Of a stretch of 36,318 bases of DNA, positions 25,072-31,912 are shown piece after piece. The notes below the pieces were generated by a model. It was given only the letters and a program-made list of their open reading frames with translations, did no database searches and was not told where the DNA came from. This DNA comes from Thioglobus_B sp964566765 (lineage in GTDB: Bacteria > Pseudomonadota > Gammaproteobacteria > PS1 > Pseudothioglobaceae). The DNA lies in NCBI GenBank assembly GCA_964566765.1, contig CAZMJI010000004.1, positions 1 to 36,318 of the forward strand. The letters are read 5' to 3'. Within the stretch, counting starts at the first letter, position 1, and each line of letters opens with the position of its first letter. The translations under genes and the position numbers were made by a program.

Positions 25072-26479
25072 GTGGAAATTGTGCTTTAATCAGTGGCACC
25101 AGAGAGTGAATATCACCCGCGCCTAGCGTCAGTAGAATCCCCTGGTCCTCGCCAATACGCGGCAAGACTTCCAGTGCCGCCTCCACATCTTTCACTACCA
25201 CTGGGTCCACCTTGGAGCGTTTGCGAATGGCCTCAGCCAAGGTGCGTGTGTTGATTCGGGCAATGGGTTTTTCGCTGGCTGCATAGACATCGAGCAATAC
25301 CAGCTCGTCAACCTGAGACAATACCTGTGCGAAGTCATCAAACAGATCGCGAGTTCGAGAGTAGCGATGTGGTTGAAATACCACGCTGAGACTTTGTTCT
25401 GGATAGCTTTGTCTGAGTGATTCAATCACCGCCAAAATTTCATTAGGATGGTGACCATAGTCGTCAAATAGCGTTAGGTTGTTACCCTCTAATGTGACTT
25501 GACCATGGTAATCCAGTCGTCTGGCCACCCCGTGGAAATCACTGAGCGAGGCCTGGATAATGCCGGCATCAACCTCCAGCTCTAAGCAGATACCAATGGC
25601 TGCCAAGGTATTGAGAATGTTGTGCCTGCCAATTAAATTCAGGGTCACAGGGAACTGCTGAGCATATTTGTGACTCACCACCTCAAAGTGCATTTGCCGG
25701 CCTTCTTGCTGGATGTTGGTGGCGTAAATATCCGCCTCATCACTAAAGCCATAGGTGGTAATCGGTCGGTGGATTTGCTCGAGGATTTGCCTTAGGTTGT
25801 CGTCTTCTAAGCAGGCCACGCAACAGCCATAAAAAGGTAGGTTGGCAGCAAAATTCACAAAGGCGGCTTTGAGTTTTTCCACATCATCGTCATAGGTCGA
25901 CATATGATCCTGATCAATGTTGGTGATCACACTAAGCATGGGTTGCAAGTGTAAGAACGAGGCATCAGATTCATCGGCTTCGGCAATCAGGTAGTCGCTT
26001 TCACCCAGCTTGGCGCCAATGCCTGAGGAATTTAGAATACCGCCAATAATATAGGTTGGATCCAATTCAGCCGAGCTTAAAATATGAGCAATCAGACTGG
26101 TGGTGGTGGTTTTTCCATGGGTGCCGGCCACAGCAATACCATAGCGAAAACGCATTAGCTCACTGAGCATCTCTGCGCGTGGCACCACCGGAATGTGATG
26201 TTTTTTGGCGTATTTAACCTCTGGATTGTTGGCTTTAATCGCACTGGAGATGACCACAGCTTGGGCGTCTGATACATTGCTGCCTCGATGTCCAAATTCG
26301 ATGGCAATACCCAGATTCTGCAGGCGATCGGTGGTCTTACTGGGGGTGATATCAGAGCCGCTCACCACGTAGTCTAGATTGTGCAGTACTTCGGCAATAC
26401 CACTCATGCCTGAGCCACCGATACCGACAAAGTGCAGATGCTTGACGCGTGCGTTGCTAATCGATCTAAGGCTATTCAT
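25061..26479 (-). CDS. murC: UDP-N-acetylmuramate--L-alanine ligase
   Basis: The 472-residue ligase adds L-alanine to UDP-MurNAc, the first amino acid of the stem peptide. Motifs are HFVGIGGSGMSGIAEVL (residues about 15-31), the P-loop AVAGTHGKTTTTS (about residue 117), NIDQDHMSTY, and the C-terminal-domain DDYGHHPNE with QPHRYSRTRDL. It overlaps ispF by 8 bp upstream and murB by 11 bp downstream. Having it next to ispF rather than murG is not the standard gammaproteobacterial cluster order. Confidence 0.96.
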   Translation of the reverse strand: MNSLRSISNARVKHLHFVGIGGSGMSGIAEVLHNLDYVVSGSDITPSKTTDRLQNLGIAIEFGHRGSNVSDAQAVVISSAIKANNPEVKYAKKHHIPVVPRAEMLSELMRFRYGIAVAGTHGKTTTTSLIAHILSSAELDPTYIIGGILNSSGIGAKLGESDYLIAEADESDASFLHLQPMLSVITNIDQDHMSTYDDDVEKLKAAFVNFAANLPFYGCCVACLEDDNLRQILEQIHRPITTYGFSDEADIYATNIQQEGRQMHFEVVSHKYAQQFPVTLNLIGRHNILNTLAAIGICLELEVDAGIIQASLSDFHGVARRLDYHGQVTLEGNNLTLFDDYGHHPNEILAVIESLRQSYPEQSLSVVFQPHRYSRTRDLFDDFAQVLSQVDELVLLDVYAASEKPIARINTRTLAEAIRKRSKVDPVVVKDVEAALEVLPRIGEDQGILLTLGAGDIHSLVPLIKAQFPHVS

Positions 26480-26945
26480 AGACCACCGTGATGATCACCA
26501 ATGCCTGAATGCCCTTGCCCTGGCCAAAGGCAGTCAACCCTTCTCCAGTGGTGGCGGTAATGCCGACATCACTGGGTTGAATGCTAAGCAATTGCGCAAT
26601 AGAGGCTTTCATAGCGTCTACTTGTGGCGAAATCTTAGGGATAAGGCACTCAATCGAGATAGCCACGTGCTCAATGCGCCCTGGGTGTAAGTCTGCTAAG
26701 GCCAGCTTTAAGTACTCCCGACTGTCCGTTACCCCGGATTGGCACAAGTCGTCAGCCACTTTGCCCAGAATGTTGCGACCGCTAATCGAAGAGATGGCAT
26801 TGGTGAGCGCATGTAGGACCACATCGGCATCGCTATTGCCGCGCAAGCCTTGCGCATGATCAAAGCTAACACCACCTAAGATCAGTGCCTTGTCTGAGTC
26901 TTCAAATGCATGTGAATCTTGTCCGAGTCCGGTTTTAATCTTCAT
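26472..26945 (-). CDS. ispF: 2-C-methyl-D-erythritol 2,4-cyclodiphosphate synthase, divergent form
   Basis: The 157-residue enzyme forms the cyclic diphosphate of the MEP isoprenoid pathway. Zinc ligands D10, H12 (GLGQDSHAF) and H45 (DVVLHAL) are kept, as are ITATTGEGL and the fold length. Several normally conserved residues differ. The usual AHSDGD reads GNSDAD (N37). The following HALTD reads HALTN (N49). The GDIGxxFPDTDP block is replaced by ILGKVADDLCQ and following residues. Position and the ispD partner argue for IspF, but it belongs to a divergent branch. It overlaps ispD by 4 bp (ATGA). Confidence 0.85.
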   Translation of the reverse strand: MKIKTGLGQDSHAFEDSDKALILGGVSFDHAQGLRGNSDADVVLHALTNAISSISGRNILGKVADDLCQSGVTDSREYLKLALADLHPGRIEHVAISIECLIPKISPQVDAMKASIAQLLSIQPSDVGITATTGEGLTAFGQGKGIQALVIITVVYE

Positions 26946-27649
26946 TTCTCTGCCTCTGCCAGGTAAAAATTGGCCAATGCCAAATCTTCAGTCGTGGTAA
27001 TTTTTAAGTTCTTTTTACTGGATTCTACCACCAAAGATTCAAGTCCTAAGTGTTCGATACTGCCTGCTTCATCGGTAATGGTAATTTGTGCTGCTAAGGC
27101 TTGGTTTAGCGCCTCTAGCAACAGGCCAAAGCGATACATCTGTGGGGTTTGTGCCTGCCACAGTTGGCTGCGATCTAGGGTTTTCTCGATCTGATTACCA
27201 TTGACCTGCTTGATGGTATCAACTGCGGGTATGGCCAGAATGCCGCCAACAGCATGGTTTTTTAAGGTGTTAATGAGTTTTTTTACATCCTTAGGGTCAA
27301 CACAAGGCCTGGCGGCATCATGCACCAATACCCAATCTTCACGACCGGCATATGCCTTTAAACCTTCTAAGGCATTAATCACCGAATGAAAGCGCTCCTT
27401 GCCGCCTGCTACCACCTTAAGAATCTTGGGGTGGTTAACGAGCGTGGAATACTGAAAGTATTGGTCTTGGCTGCTAATGGCAATCACGCAGCCATCAATC
27501 TCATCCATCTCTAGTAACGTAGTTAGGGTTTGGTCTAGGATGCTTAGACCGTTGTTAAGCGTGAGGTATTGTTTGGGTTTGTCTGCGCCCATGCGCGTGC
27601 CAATACCGCTGGCTGGAATCACCAAATAACGCTTGCTGGTTGTTGACAA
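26942..27649 (-). CDS. ispD: 2-C-methyl-D-erythritol 4-phosphate cytidylyltransferase
   Basis: The 235-residue enzyme couples CTP to MEP, making CDP-methylerythritol. The CTP-binding loop reads PASGIGTRMGADKPKQYL (residues 12-29), with Ser where most have Ala. VHDAARPCV (about residues 107-115) and ITDEAGSIEHLG near the C-terminus are typical. The start is TTG at 27647-27649 with GGGG five bases upstream; no ATG is available before the conserved loop. It follows ftsB by 41 bp, in which an extended -10 promoter is seen, and overlaps ispF by 4 bp. Confidence 0.93.
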   Translation of the reverse strand: MSTTSKRYLVIPASGIGTRMGADKPKQYLTLNNGLSILDQTLTTLLEMDEIDGCVIAISSQDQYFQYSTLVNHPKILKVVAGGKERFHSVINALEGLKAYAGREDWVLVHDAARPCVDPKDVKKLINTLKNHAVGGILAIPAVDTIKQVNGNQIEKTLDRSQLWQAQTPQMYRFGLLLEALNQALAAQITITDEAGSIEHLGLESLVVESSKKNLKITTTEDLALANFYLAEAEK

Positions 27650-27679
27650 AGCTACCCCAAGATTCTCCTAAATAGCGCC

Positions 27680-27708
27680 ATTATACCAAGCTAGTGTGCT
27701 GGTGTTTG
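27680..27708 (-). promoter_or_regulatory. Internal promoter upstream of ispD (extended -10)
   Basis: TGGTATAAT on the minus strand (TATAAT at 27680-27685) is an extended -10. The -35 region 17 bp upstream (CAAACA, 27703-27708) is a 3 of 6 match. It lies just after the ftsB stop and would give about 24 nt of leader before the ispD TTG. Confidence 0.42.
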
Positions 27709-28047
27709 CTCTTGGCTGGGTGTTGGGGTGGAGATGCGATAAAACAATTCTCCTTCTTTAATTAGTCCGAATTTGTATCTGGCGGTGGATTCCACCAGCT
27801 CCATGTTAGTTTGCCCTAATTTGGCTAATTCAGCCTCTAGTTGTTGATTGTGTTCGATGATCTGTGCATTTTGCTGCTGTTTGTTTTGCAGTCGATGTAC
27901 TTCGTCTTGAATGGAGCTTGGAAAATGGTTAATAAAAAAGCTCTGGTAAGCCAGTGTGCTTATTGCCAGTAGCAACACCAGGGTAATCCAATGGCGATAA
28001 AAAAAGCCAAACAGAACGCTTGGCTTTTTGACTAAAGTGTTTAGCAC
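27691..28047 (-). CDS. ftsB: Cell division protein FtsB (septum formation initiator)
   Basis: The 118-residue bitopic protein of the FtsQ-FtsL-FtsB complex has one transmembrane helix (about residues 21-40). A periplasmic coiled coil follows (about residues 45-85, rich in Gln/Asn/Glu/Leu), then the signature ARYKFGLIKEGELFYRI near residue 100. The N-terminal cytosolic tail is longer than in E. coli. The start is GTG at 28045-28047 without a clear ribosome binding site. ftsB-ispD-ispF order is conserved in gammaproteobacteria. Here it also travels with ftsQ, placing two interacting divisome proteins in one operon. Confidence 0.9.
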   Translation of the reverse strand: MLNTLVKKPSVLFGFFYRHWITLVLLLAISTLAYQSFFINHFPSSIQDEVHRLQNKQQQNAQIIEHNQQLEAELAKLGQTNMELVESTARYKFGLIKEGELFYRISTPTPSQEQTPAH

Positions 28048-28062
28048 GTCAGTGCTGGGGTA

Positions 28063-28305
28063 TTAACCGTCGCTTAGTTGCTCGCCGTCTTTCTTGTCTT
28101 GAACGAACATCCAAAGACCGCCGCCGACAACGTAAAGCACTGAGGCAATAACAGCAAATGCAGCCACATAAACAGCTGTGCCAGAGATTAGTGCAATCCC
28201 GTCATAAGACAGTAGAACCCATAGTAAAGGAACCACCAAAGTAACTACTAAGGTAGAAAGCATTAAGATGTTGCCTTTAACGCCGCTGTTATCAACATTT
28301 GACAT
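28063..28305 (-). CDS. Small two-helix membrane protein of unknown function
   Basis: I do not recognise this 80-residue protein. Two hydrophobic helices lie at about residues 13-33 and 41-66. The N-terminus is hydrophilic and Asn/Ser-rich, and the C-terminal tail is charged (QDKKDGEQLSDG). Glycines (VVGGGLW) occur in helix two. GGGAGA-like GGGAGAT precedes the ATG by about 5 nt. It begins the ftsB-ispDF-murCB-ddl-ftsQ run, 15 bp before ftsB, under a promoter with an FNR-like box. A link to envelope or oxygen response is inferred from this only. Confidence 0.72.
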   Translation of the reverse strand: MSNVDNSGVKGNILMLSTLVVTLVVPLLWVLLSYDGIALISGTAVYVAAFAVIASVLYVVGGGLWMFVQDKKDGEQLSDG

Positions 28306-28340
28306 GGTTATCTCCCATTTGGTTGTTTAAGAATGACCGT

Positions 28341-28367
28341 ATTATAGCATAGGTATTGAGAGGTCAA
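28341..28367 (-). promoter_or_regulatory. Promoter of the 80-residue protein / ftsB-isp-mur operon
   Basis: The minus strand reads TATGCTATAAT, a perfect TATAAT (28341-28346) with the TGn extension. TTGACC (28362-28367) is a good -35 hexamer but only 15 bp away, so the extended -10 probably dominates or an activator assists. The expected start is near 28334, leaving about 29 nt of leader. Confidence 0.6.
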
Positions 28368-28369
28368 TC

Positions 28370-28383
28370 TTGACCCAGATCAA
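28370..28383 (-). promoter_or_regulatory. FNR/ANR-like operator
   Basis: The minus strand reads TTGATCTGGGTCAA, matching the FNR consensus TTGAT-N4-ATCAA at 9 of 10 positions. Its centre (28376.5) is about 42 bp upstream of the predicted start, the class II activator position. It overlaps the RDD gene stop codon. The TTGACC beside it makes a second palindrome (GGTCAA-TC-TTGACC, 28362-28375). Confidence 0.45.
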
Positions 28384-28772
28384 TTTTTTAACAATATTGT
28401 TTGACTGACTTTGTCTTGCAAAGACAAGTTGTTTGGGTCGATGATTTTGTACAGGATACCGGGAATAACGAGCACCAGAAAAGCTGTGAAAAATCGCAGT
28501 AAAGCATGCTTATGTGAGAGTTTGTCGCCGCTGAGTGTTTGCAAGTGAAACTTCCAAGCTTTCATGCCCAGGGTTTGACCACCCTTGATCCAAGACCAGG
28601 AAAAATACGCATAGGTAATGGGCAATGTCACAGTGAAAAATAGTGTAGAACCCGAGGCCTCGCCCAGTACTGGCACCAAGATTAAGTTGGCGACAAAAAC
28701 CAGAGACAGCACCAAAAAACTGTCGTATAGAATCGCGCCCAAGTGTTTAATAATAGAGACATCGGATTGCAT
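28380..28772 (-). CDS. RDD family membrane protein
   Basis: The 130-residue protein has about three hydrophobic helices (residues about 12-33, 43-60, 92-110) and the family core GGQTLGMKAWKFHLQTLSG. The conserved Arg/Asp positions are modified in helix one. RDD proteins are small membrane proteins, mostly of unknown function; some act in ion exchange. The ATG directly follows the TAA of the M23 peptidase gene, with AGGAG in the last codons of that gene serving as ribosome binding site. It is the last gene of the smr-xseA-M23-RDD run. Confidence 0.82.
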   Translation of the reverse strand: MQSDVSIIKHLGAILYDSFLVLSLVFVANLILVPVLGEASGSTLFFTVTLPITYAYFSWSWIKGGQTLGMKAWKFHLQTLSGDKLSHKHALLRFFTAFLVLVIPGILYKIIDPNNLSLQDKVSQTILLKN

Positions 28773-29618
28773 TTATTCTCCTAAAAATAAGTTGGGATTG
28801 ACCGCTGTTTGATTGAGGTAGATGCCCCAATGTAGATGCGGCCCAGTGGCACGACCGGTTTGTCCAATATGCCCAATCACATCGCCTTGCTTGAGCATCT
28901 GCCCCTGTTCGACCAAGATTTTATCCAGGTGAATATATACACTGATCAAGCCCATACCATGGTCAATAAAGACGGTTTTGCCATTAAAGAAAAATTCACC
29001 GGTGAGGATTACTTGGCCTGAGGCGGGTGCTTGTACAGGCGTGCCTAGCTTGGCAGCGTAGTCCACCCCAGTATGAGCGCGTCTTGGCTGGCCATTATAA
29101 AAGCGCTTGAGTCCAAAAGAGCCAGTGGTGATACCCTTAACAGGGCGCTTAAATTTACCCGAGCTTAGTGTTTTGTTAGAGTAGGTGGTGCGGGCCTTGC
29201 CTAAGGTTTGTCGCTCACCAGTGATGCGCTTGATGTGATCAGGATCGGGTTCAACATATTTCTTTTTACTGCCACTTAGGGTGATGTGTTGCTCTTCGTA
29301 TTGCTGTGGCAGCACTTCAAAGTAAACCTTGCGCTTGGAAAAATCTTGCACGTTGAGATACTTGGTGCCAGGTTTGGCCATCAGTGGAATGCCAATGAGT
29401 GCTTGATAGCGGCCACCGGTGAGTTTTTGCACATATACCGGGATCTCACCATAAGTGGCTTTAGGCTCGGCATGATTGGTGTTGAATTCCACCACCGCAA
29501 CACCGCCGGGCACAGGCGTATTAACAAGGCTTAGATTGGCCAGCACCAGACTGGGTAGTAGGGCCAGCAGTAGGCTAATTTTTTTCAATTTTGTCAATCT
29601 GAGAGTAGATAACACCAT
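28773..29618 (-). CDS. M23 family metallopeptidase (LytM domain), secreted
   Basis: The 281-residue protein has an N-terminal hydrophobic signal (about residues 14-27, ending LVLA). A middle beta-rich region of about 120 residues follows. The peptidase domain occupies about residues 155-281 and keeps all zinc and catalytic residues: HTGVD (HxxxD), SVYIHLD and HLHW. Such enzymes cut peptidoglycan cross-bridges or stem peptides, so it should be an active periplasmic hydrolase. ATG 29618 overlaps xseA by 44 bp. TTG codons 7 and 10 residues later are alternatives that would shorten the overlap and still give a signal peptide. It is translationally linked to the RDD gene. Confidence 0.88.
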   Translation of the reverse strand: MVLSTLRLTKLKKISLLLALLPSLVLANLSLVNTPVPGGVAVVEFNTNHAEPKATYGEIPVYVQKLTGGRYQALIGIPLMAKPGTKYLNVQDFSKRKVYFEVLPQQYEEQHITLSGSKKKYVEPDPDHIKRITGERQTLGKARTTYSNKTLSSGKFKRPVKGITTGSFGLKRFYNGQPRRAHTGVDYAAKLGTPVQAPASGQVILTGEFFFNGKTVFIDHGMGLISVYIHLDKILVEQGQMLKQGDVIGHIGQTGRATGPHLHWGIYLNQTAVNPNLFLGE

Positions 29619-30975
29619 CGCTTATTCTGGAGATAATCTGTTGTTTGGGTTTTAGGGTTTTAACCGAGTGCAACACCCGATTTTCACCATCAGTGGTAAT
29701 ACTATAACCTCTTGAGAGTGTGTTGAGTGGCGAAAGATGATGAAGCGCACTCATGCACTCACGCATTTGACTTTTCTGCTCATTTAATTGGGTCTTAATG
29801 CCACGTTTGAGTTGTTGCGTTAGGCCGTGCAGTTTTTGCTGCTGTTGGTTGAGTGTGTGCCGCAGTTGATGAGTTAATGCCGATTGCGTGTGTGACAGTC
29901 GGAGCTGTTGGGCATTGATCTGACTACTTGGAGAAAGTTGCTTAAGCGTTGACGACAGCCCATCCAGTTGGCGCTGACGCTGACCAAGGGTGGCGTGTAT
30001 TTGATGACCTAGGGCCATGTTCAGTCTGTCTAGGCGTTGCGCCAAGGTATTGAGTTGGTGCTCGGGAGAACTCAGTTGCATGCGCAGCTGATTCAGCTGT
30101 GTTTGTTGTTGTGTTAGCTGTTGTTGCAGGGCTTTGTTAATACGCCTAGCGTATTGCTCAATCTGCGTCAGCAGGGCTAAGCGATCGGGTGTGGCCATGG
30201 CCGCCGCCGCACTGGGTGTGGGGGCGCGCAGATCGGCAACAAAATCTGCAATGGTGGTATCGGTTTCGTGGCCGACAGCACTAATCACCGGTGTGTTCAC
30301 CTCGAAGATGGTGCGTGCCAAGGCTTCTTCGTTAAAAGCCCAAAGGTCTTCGAGTGAACCACCACCTCTGGCCAGAATAATCACATCACAACGCCTTGAT
30401 TGATCCGCCGCCACTAAGGCGCGAGCCAGCTGCTCGCTCACCTCACCCTGTACCGGTGAGTCAAACAGCAAAATATCAGCAAACGGATAACGCTTGGCCA
30501 AGACTTGAATAATGTCTTGAATCACCGCGCCAATGCTGGATGACACCACGCCAATGGTGCGTACCACGCTGGGCAGAGGCTTTTTATGACTGGGGTCGAA
30601 TAAACCTTCTTTGCTCAGTTTTTCTTTGAGTTGGTCAAACGCCAGCTGCAGGTTGCCTGTGCCAACTGGCTCTAGATGACGAATGATAATCTGAAAATCA
30701 CCCCGGGATTCGTACAGGGTTGGAGCGGCGTTTACCAGTACTTCCATGCCGTCTTCTGGTGCAAACTTTAAGCCGCGTTGATTGAGACGAAATAGGGCAC
30801 AGCGCACTTGCGATTGGGCATCTTTTAGAGAGAAGTAAATATGTCCAGATTTGGCCCGAACTAAGTTTGAGATCTCACCTTGTAGCCAGCAGGGTGGGAT
30901 CTGCGCACCAATGGTTTTGTTGCATAGGGATAGAAACTGACTAACGCCATAGATTTCATCTTCGTGGAACATCAT
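29575..30975 (-). CDS. xseA: Exodeoxyribonuclease VII large subunit
   Basis: The 466-residue subunit of the exonuclease degrades single-stranded DNA from both ends. Residues about 1-105 are an OB fold (PCWLQGEISNLVRAKSGHIYFSLKD). Residues about 130-320 hold the catalytic region (VVSSSIGAVIQDI, RGGGSLEDLWAFNEE, SAVGHETDTTIADFVAD). Residues about 280-430 are a long Gln-rich coiled coil, and RGYSITTDGENRVL lies at the C-terminus. The small subunit gene xseB is not in the window. Two tandem ATGs begin the gene, which overlaps smr by 4 bp. Confidence 0.95.
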   Translation of the reverse strand: MMFHEDEIYGVSQFLSLCNKTIGAQIPPCWLQGEISNLVRAKSGHIYFSLKDAQSQVRCALFRLNQRGLKFAPEDGMEVLVNAAPTLYESRGDFQIIIRHLEPVGTGNLQLAFDQLKEKLSKEGLFDPSHKKPLPSVVRTIGVVSSSIGAVIQDIIQVLAKRYPFADILLFDSPVQGEVSEQLARALVAADQSRRCDVIILARGGGSLEDLWAFNEEALARTIFEVNTPVISAVGHETDTTIADFVADLRAPTPSAAAAMATPDRLALLTQIEQYARRINKALQQQLTQQQTQLNQLRMQLSSPEHQLNTLAQRLDRLNMALGHQIHATLGQRQRQLDGLSSTLKQLSPSSQINAQQLRLSHTQSALTHQLRHTLNQQQQKLHGLTQQLKRGIKTQLNEQKSQMRECMSALHHLSPLNTLSRGYSITTDGENRVLHSVKTLKPKQQIISRISDGVIYSQIDKIEKN

Positions 30976-31457
30976 GATTTGAGTCGTACGAATAACGCAC
31001 CTGTGCCACCGTCCTTAGGTGGGCAAGAGCAAAACGCCAATACTTGAGGATGCTGCTTTAAAAAGCTCACCGCCTGGGTTTTTAAAATGCTTAGATTGTT
31101 GGCACTATTGTAACCCTTGCCATGAATAATCTGCACAAAGCCTGCATTTTGATGATGATAAATAAAGTCTGACAAGGCAGTACAAGCCTGCTCCAAGGTG
31201 TTGCCATGCAGGTCAATTGAGGGCGCGCTGTCGATATCGCCACGTTGCATTTTCTTGATCAGCTTGGGGGAGATGTTGCCTGGATTTTCGCAAATCTCAT
31301 CTGAGCCTGACAAATAGGCCTCACTAACGTAACTATAAGCGCCAAACTTGTCAAACTGCTTGCTGTTGGCACCCAACTGCTGAGCGTCCTTATCAAGCGG
31401 CGCATTGCGTGCCACGGTATCGCGAAAAAGCGCCTTATCGGCGTCGTCTATGCTCAT
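30972..31457 (-). CDS. Smr domain protein (SmrA/SmrB-like nuclease)
   Basis: The 161-residue protein has a variable N-terminus (residues 1-80). The Smr domain follows at about residues 80-161: SIDLHGNTLEQAC, VQIIHGKGYNS, and the terminal GGTGALFVRLK. In E. coli, SmrB cleaves mRNA between collided ribosomes, and relatives act in DNA processing. The family is clear but the exact role is not. AGGGAG lies directly against the ATG with almost no spacing, so initiation may be weak. A promoter of TTGTCT-N16-TATACT lies upstream, and xseA follows with a 4-bp overlap. Confidence 0.85.
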   Translation of the reverse strand: MSIDDADKALFRDTVARNAPLDKDAQQLGANSKQFDKFGAYSYVSEAYLSGSDEICENPGNISPKLIKKMQRGDIDSAPSIDLHGNTLEQACTALSDFIYHHQNAGFVQIIHGKGYNSANNLSILKTQAVSFLKQHPQVLAFCSCPPKDGGTGALFVRLKS

Positions 31458-31490
31458 CTCCCTTGTTGCCTTGTATTAAGTCAAAGAATA

Positions 31491-31518
31491 AGTATAAACC
31501 AATCTCGGATTGAGACAA
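31491..31518 (-). promoter_or_regulatory. Promoter of the smr-xseA-M23-RDD operon
   Basis: Minus-strand TTGTCT (31513-31518) and TATACT (31491-31496) are separated by 16 bp. The start near 31484 would leave about 27 nt of leader. A perfect 5-bp inverted repeat (CAATC-TCG-GATTG, 31500-31512) fills the spacer. The promoter lies just beyond the rpsT terminator. Confidence 0.52.
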
Positions 31519-31530
31519 AACACTAGACAC

Positions 31531-31556
31531 AAAAAAACCCTCTAACGAGGGTTTTT
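31531..31556 (-). terminator. Intrinsic terminator of rpsT
   Basis: CCCTC (31538-31542) and GAGGG (31547-31551) pair around a TAAC loop. The A/T flanks extend the stem to 10 bp. On the minus strand the stem is followed by a run of seven T. It lies about 30 bp after the rpsT stop. Confidence 0.85.
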
Positions 31557-31586
31557 CCGCACAAAATGGAGATTTGCGTTTGTTTT

Positions 31587-31847
31587 TTAAAGTGCTTTAA
31601 TTTGTGCACTAAGACGCGACTTTTTACGAGCCGCTTGATTCTTGTGCATTAGACCTTTAGATACTGCTTGATCAACCACTTTTTGCATTGTTGCAAAACC
31701 ACCTGTTGCCGCTTCCTTGTCACCATCTTGAATGGCGTAAGTCACTTTCTTGATGAAAGTGCGAACTTTAGCGCGAATTTGTGCGTTGTGCTTGTTGCGC
31801 TGGATTGCTTGTCTTGCGCGTTTTCTAGAGCCTGCTGAATTAGCCAT
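31587..31847 (-). CDS. rpsT: 30S ribosomal protein S20
   Basis: The 86-residue basic protein binds 16S rRNA early in small-subunit assembly. It matches S20 along its length: ANSAGSRKRARQAIQRNKHN at the start, VRTFIKKVTYAIQDGD in the middle, and VSKGLMHKNQAARKKSRLS at the end. It is monocistronic, with its own strong promoter at 31884-31912 and an intrinsic terminator. The ATG lacks a Shine-Dalgarno match. The leader carries a tandem TTTAGA repeat just before the start. In E. coli, S20 represses its own translation from a poor start site, and a similar design is possible. Confidence 0.97.
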   Translation of the reverse strand: MANSAGSRKRARQAIQRNKHNAQIRAKVRTFIKKVTYAIQDGDKEAATGGFATMQKVVDQAVSKGLMHKNQAARKKSRLSAQIKAL

Positions 31848-31883
31848 AATCTAAATCTAAATTAAGTAGAGTAAAAACGAACT

Positions 31884-31912
31884 ATTATAAAGTCTTAATT
31901 ACTAAAAGTCCA
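31884..31912 (-). promoter_or_regulatory. rpsT promoter
   Basis: Minus-strand TGGACT (31907-31912, 4 of 6) and a perfect TATAAT (31884-31889) have a 17-bp spacer. The -35 is within the end of hflD. The expected start near 31877 leaves about 30 nt of leader. Confidence 0.65.

Noticed and set aside
27650..27670. Mini-ORF AGGAG-AATC-TTG-GGG-TAG just before ispD as a leader peptide
   Set aside because: It is two codons long with a weak start and could easily arise by chance. The ispD TTG has its own GGGG site.
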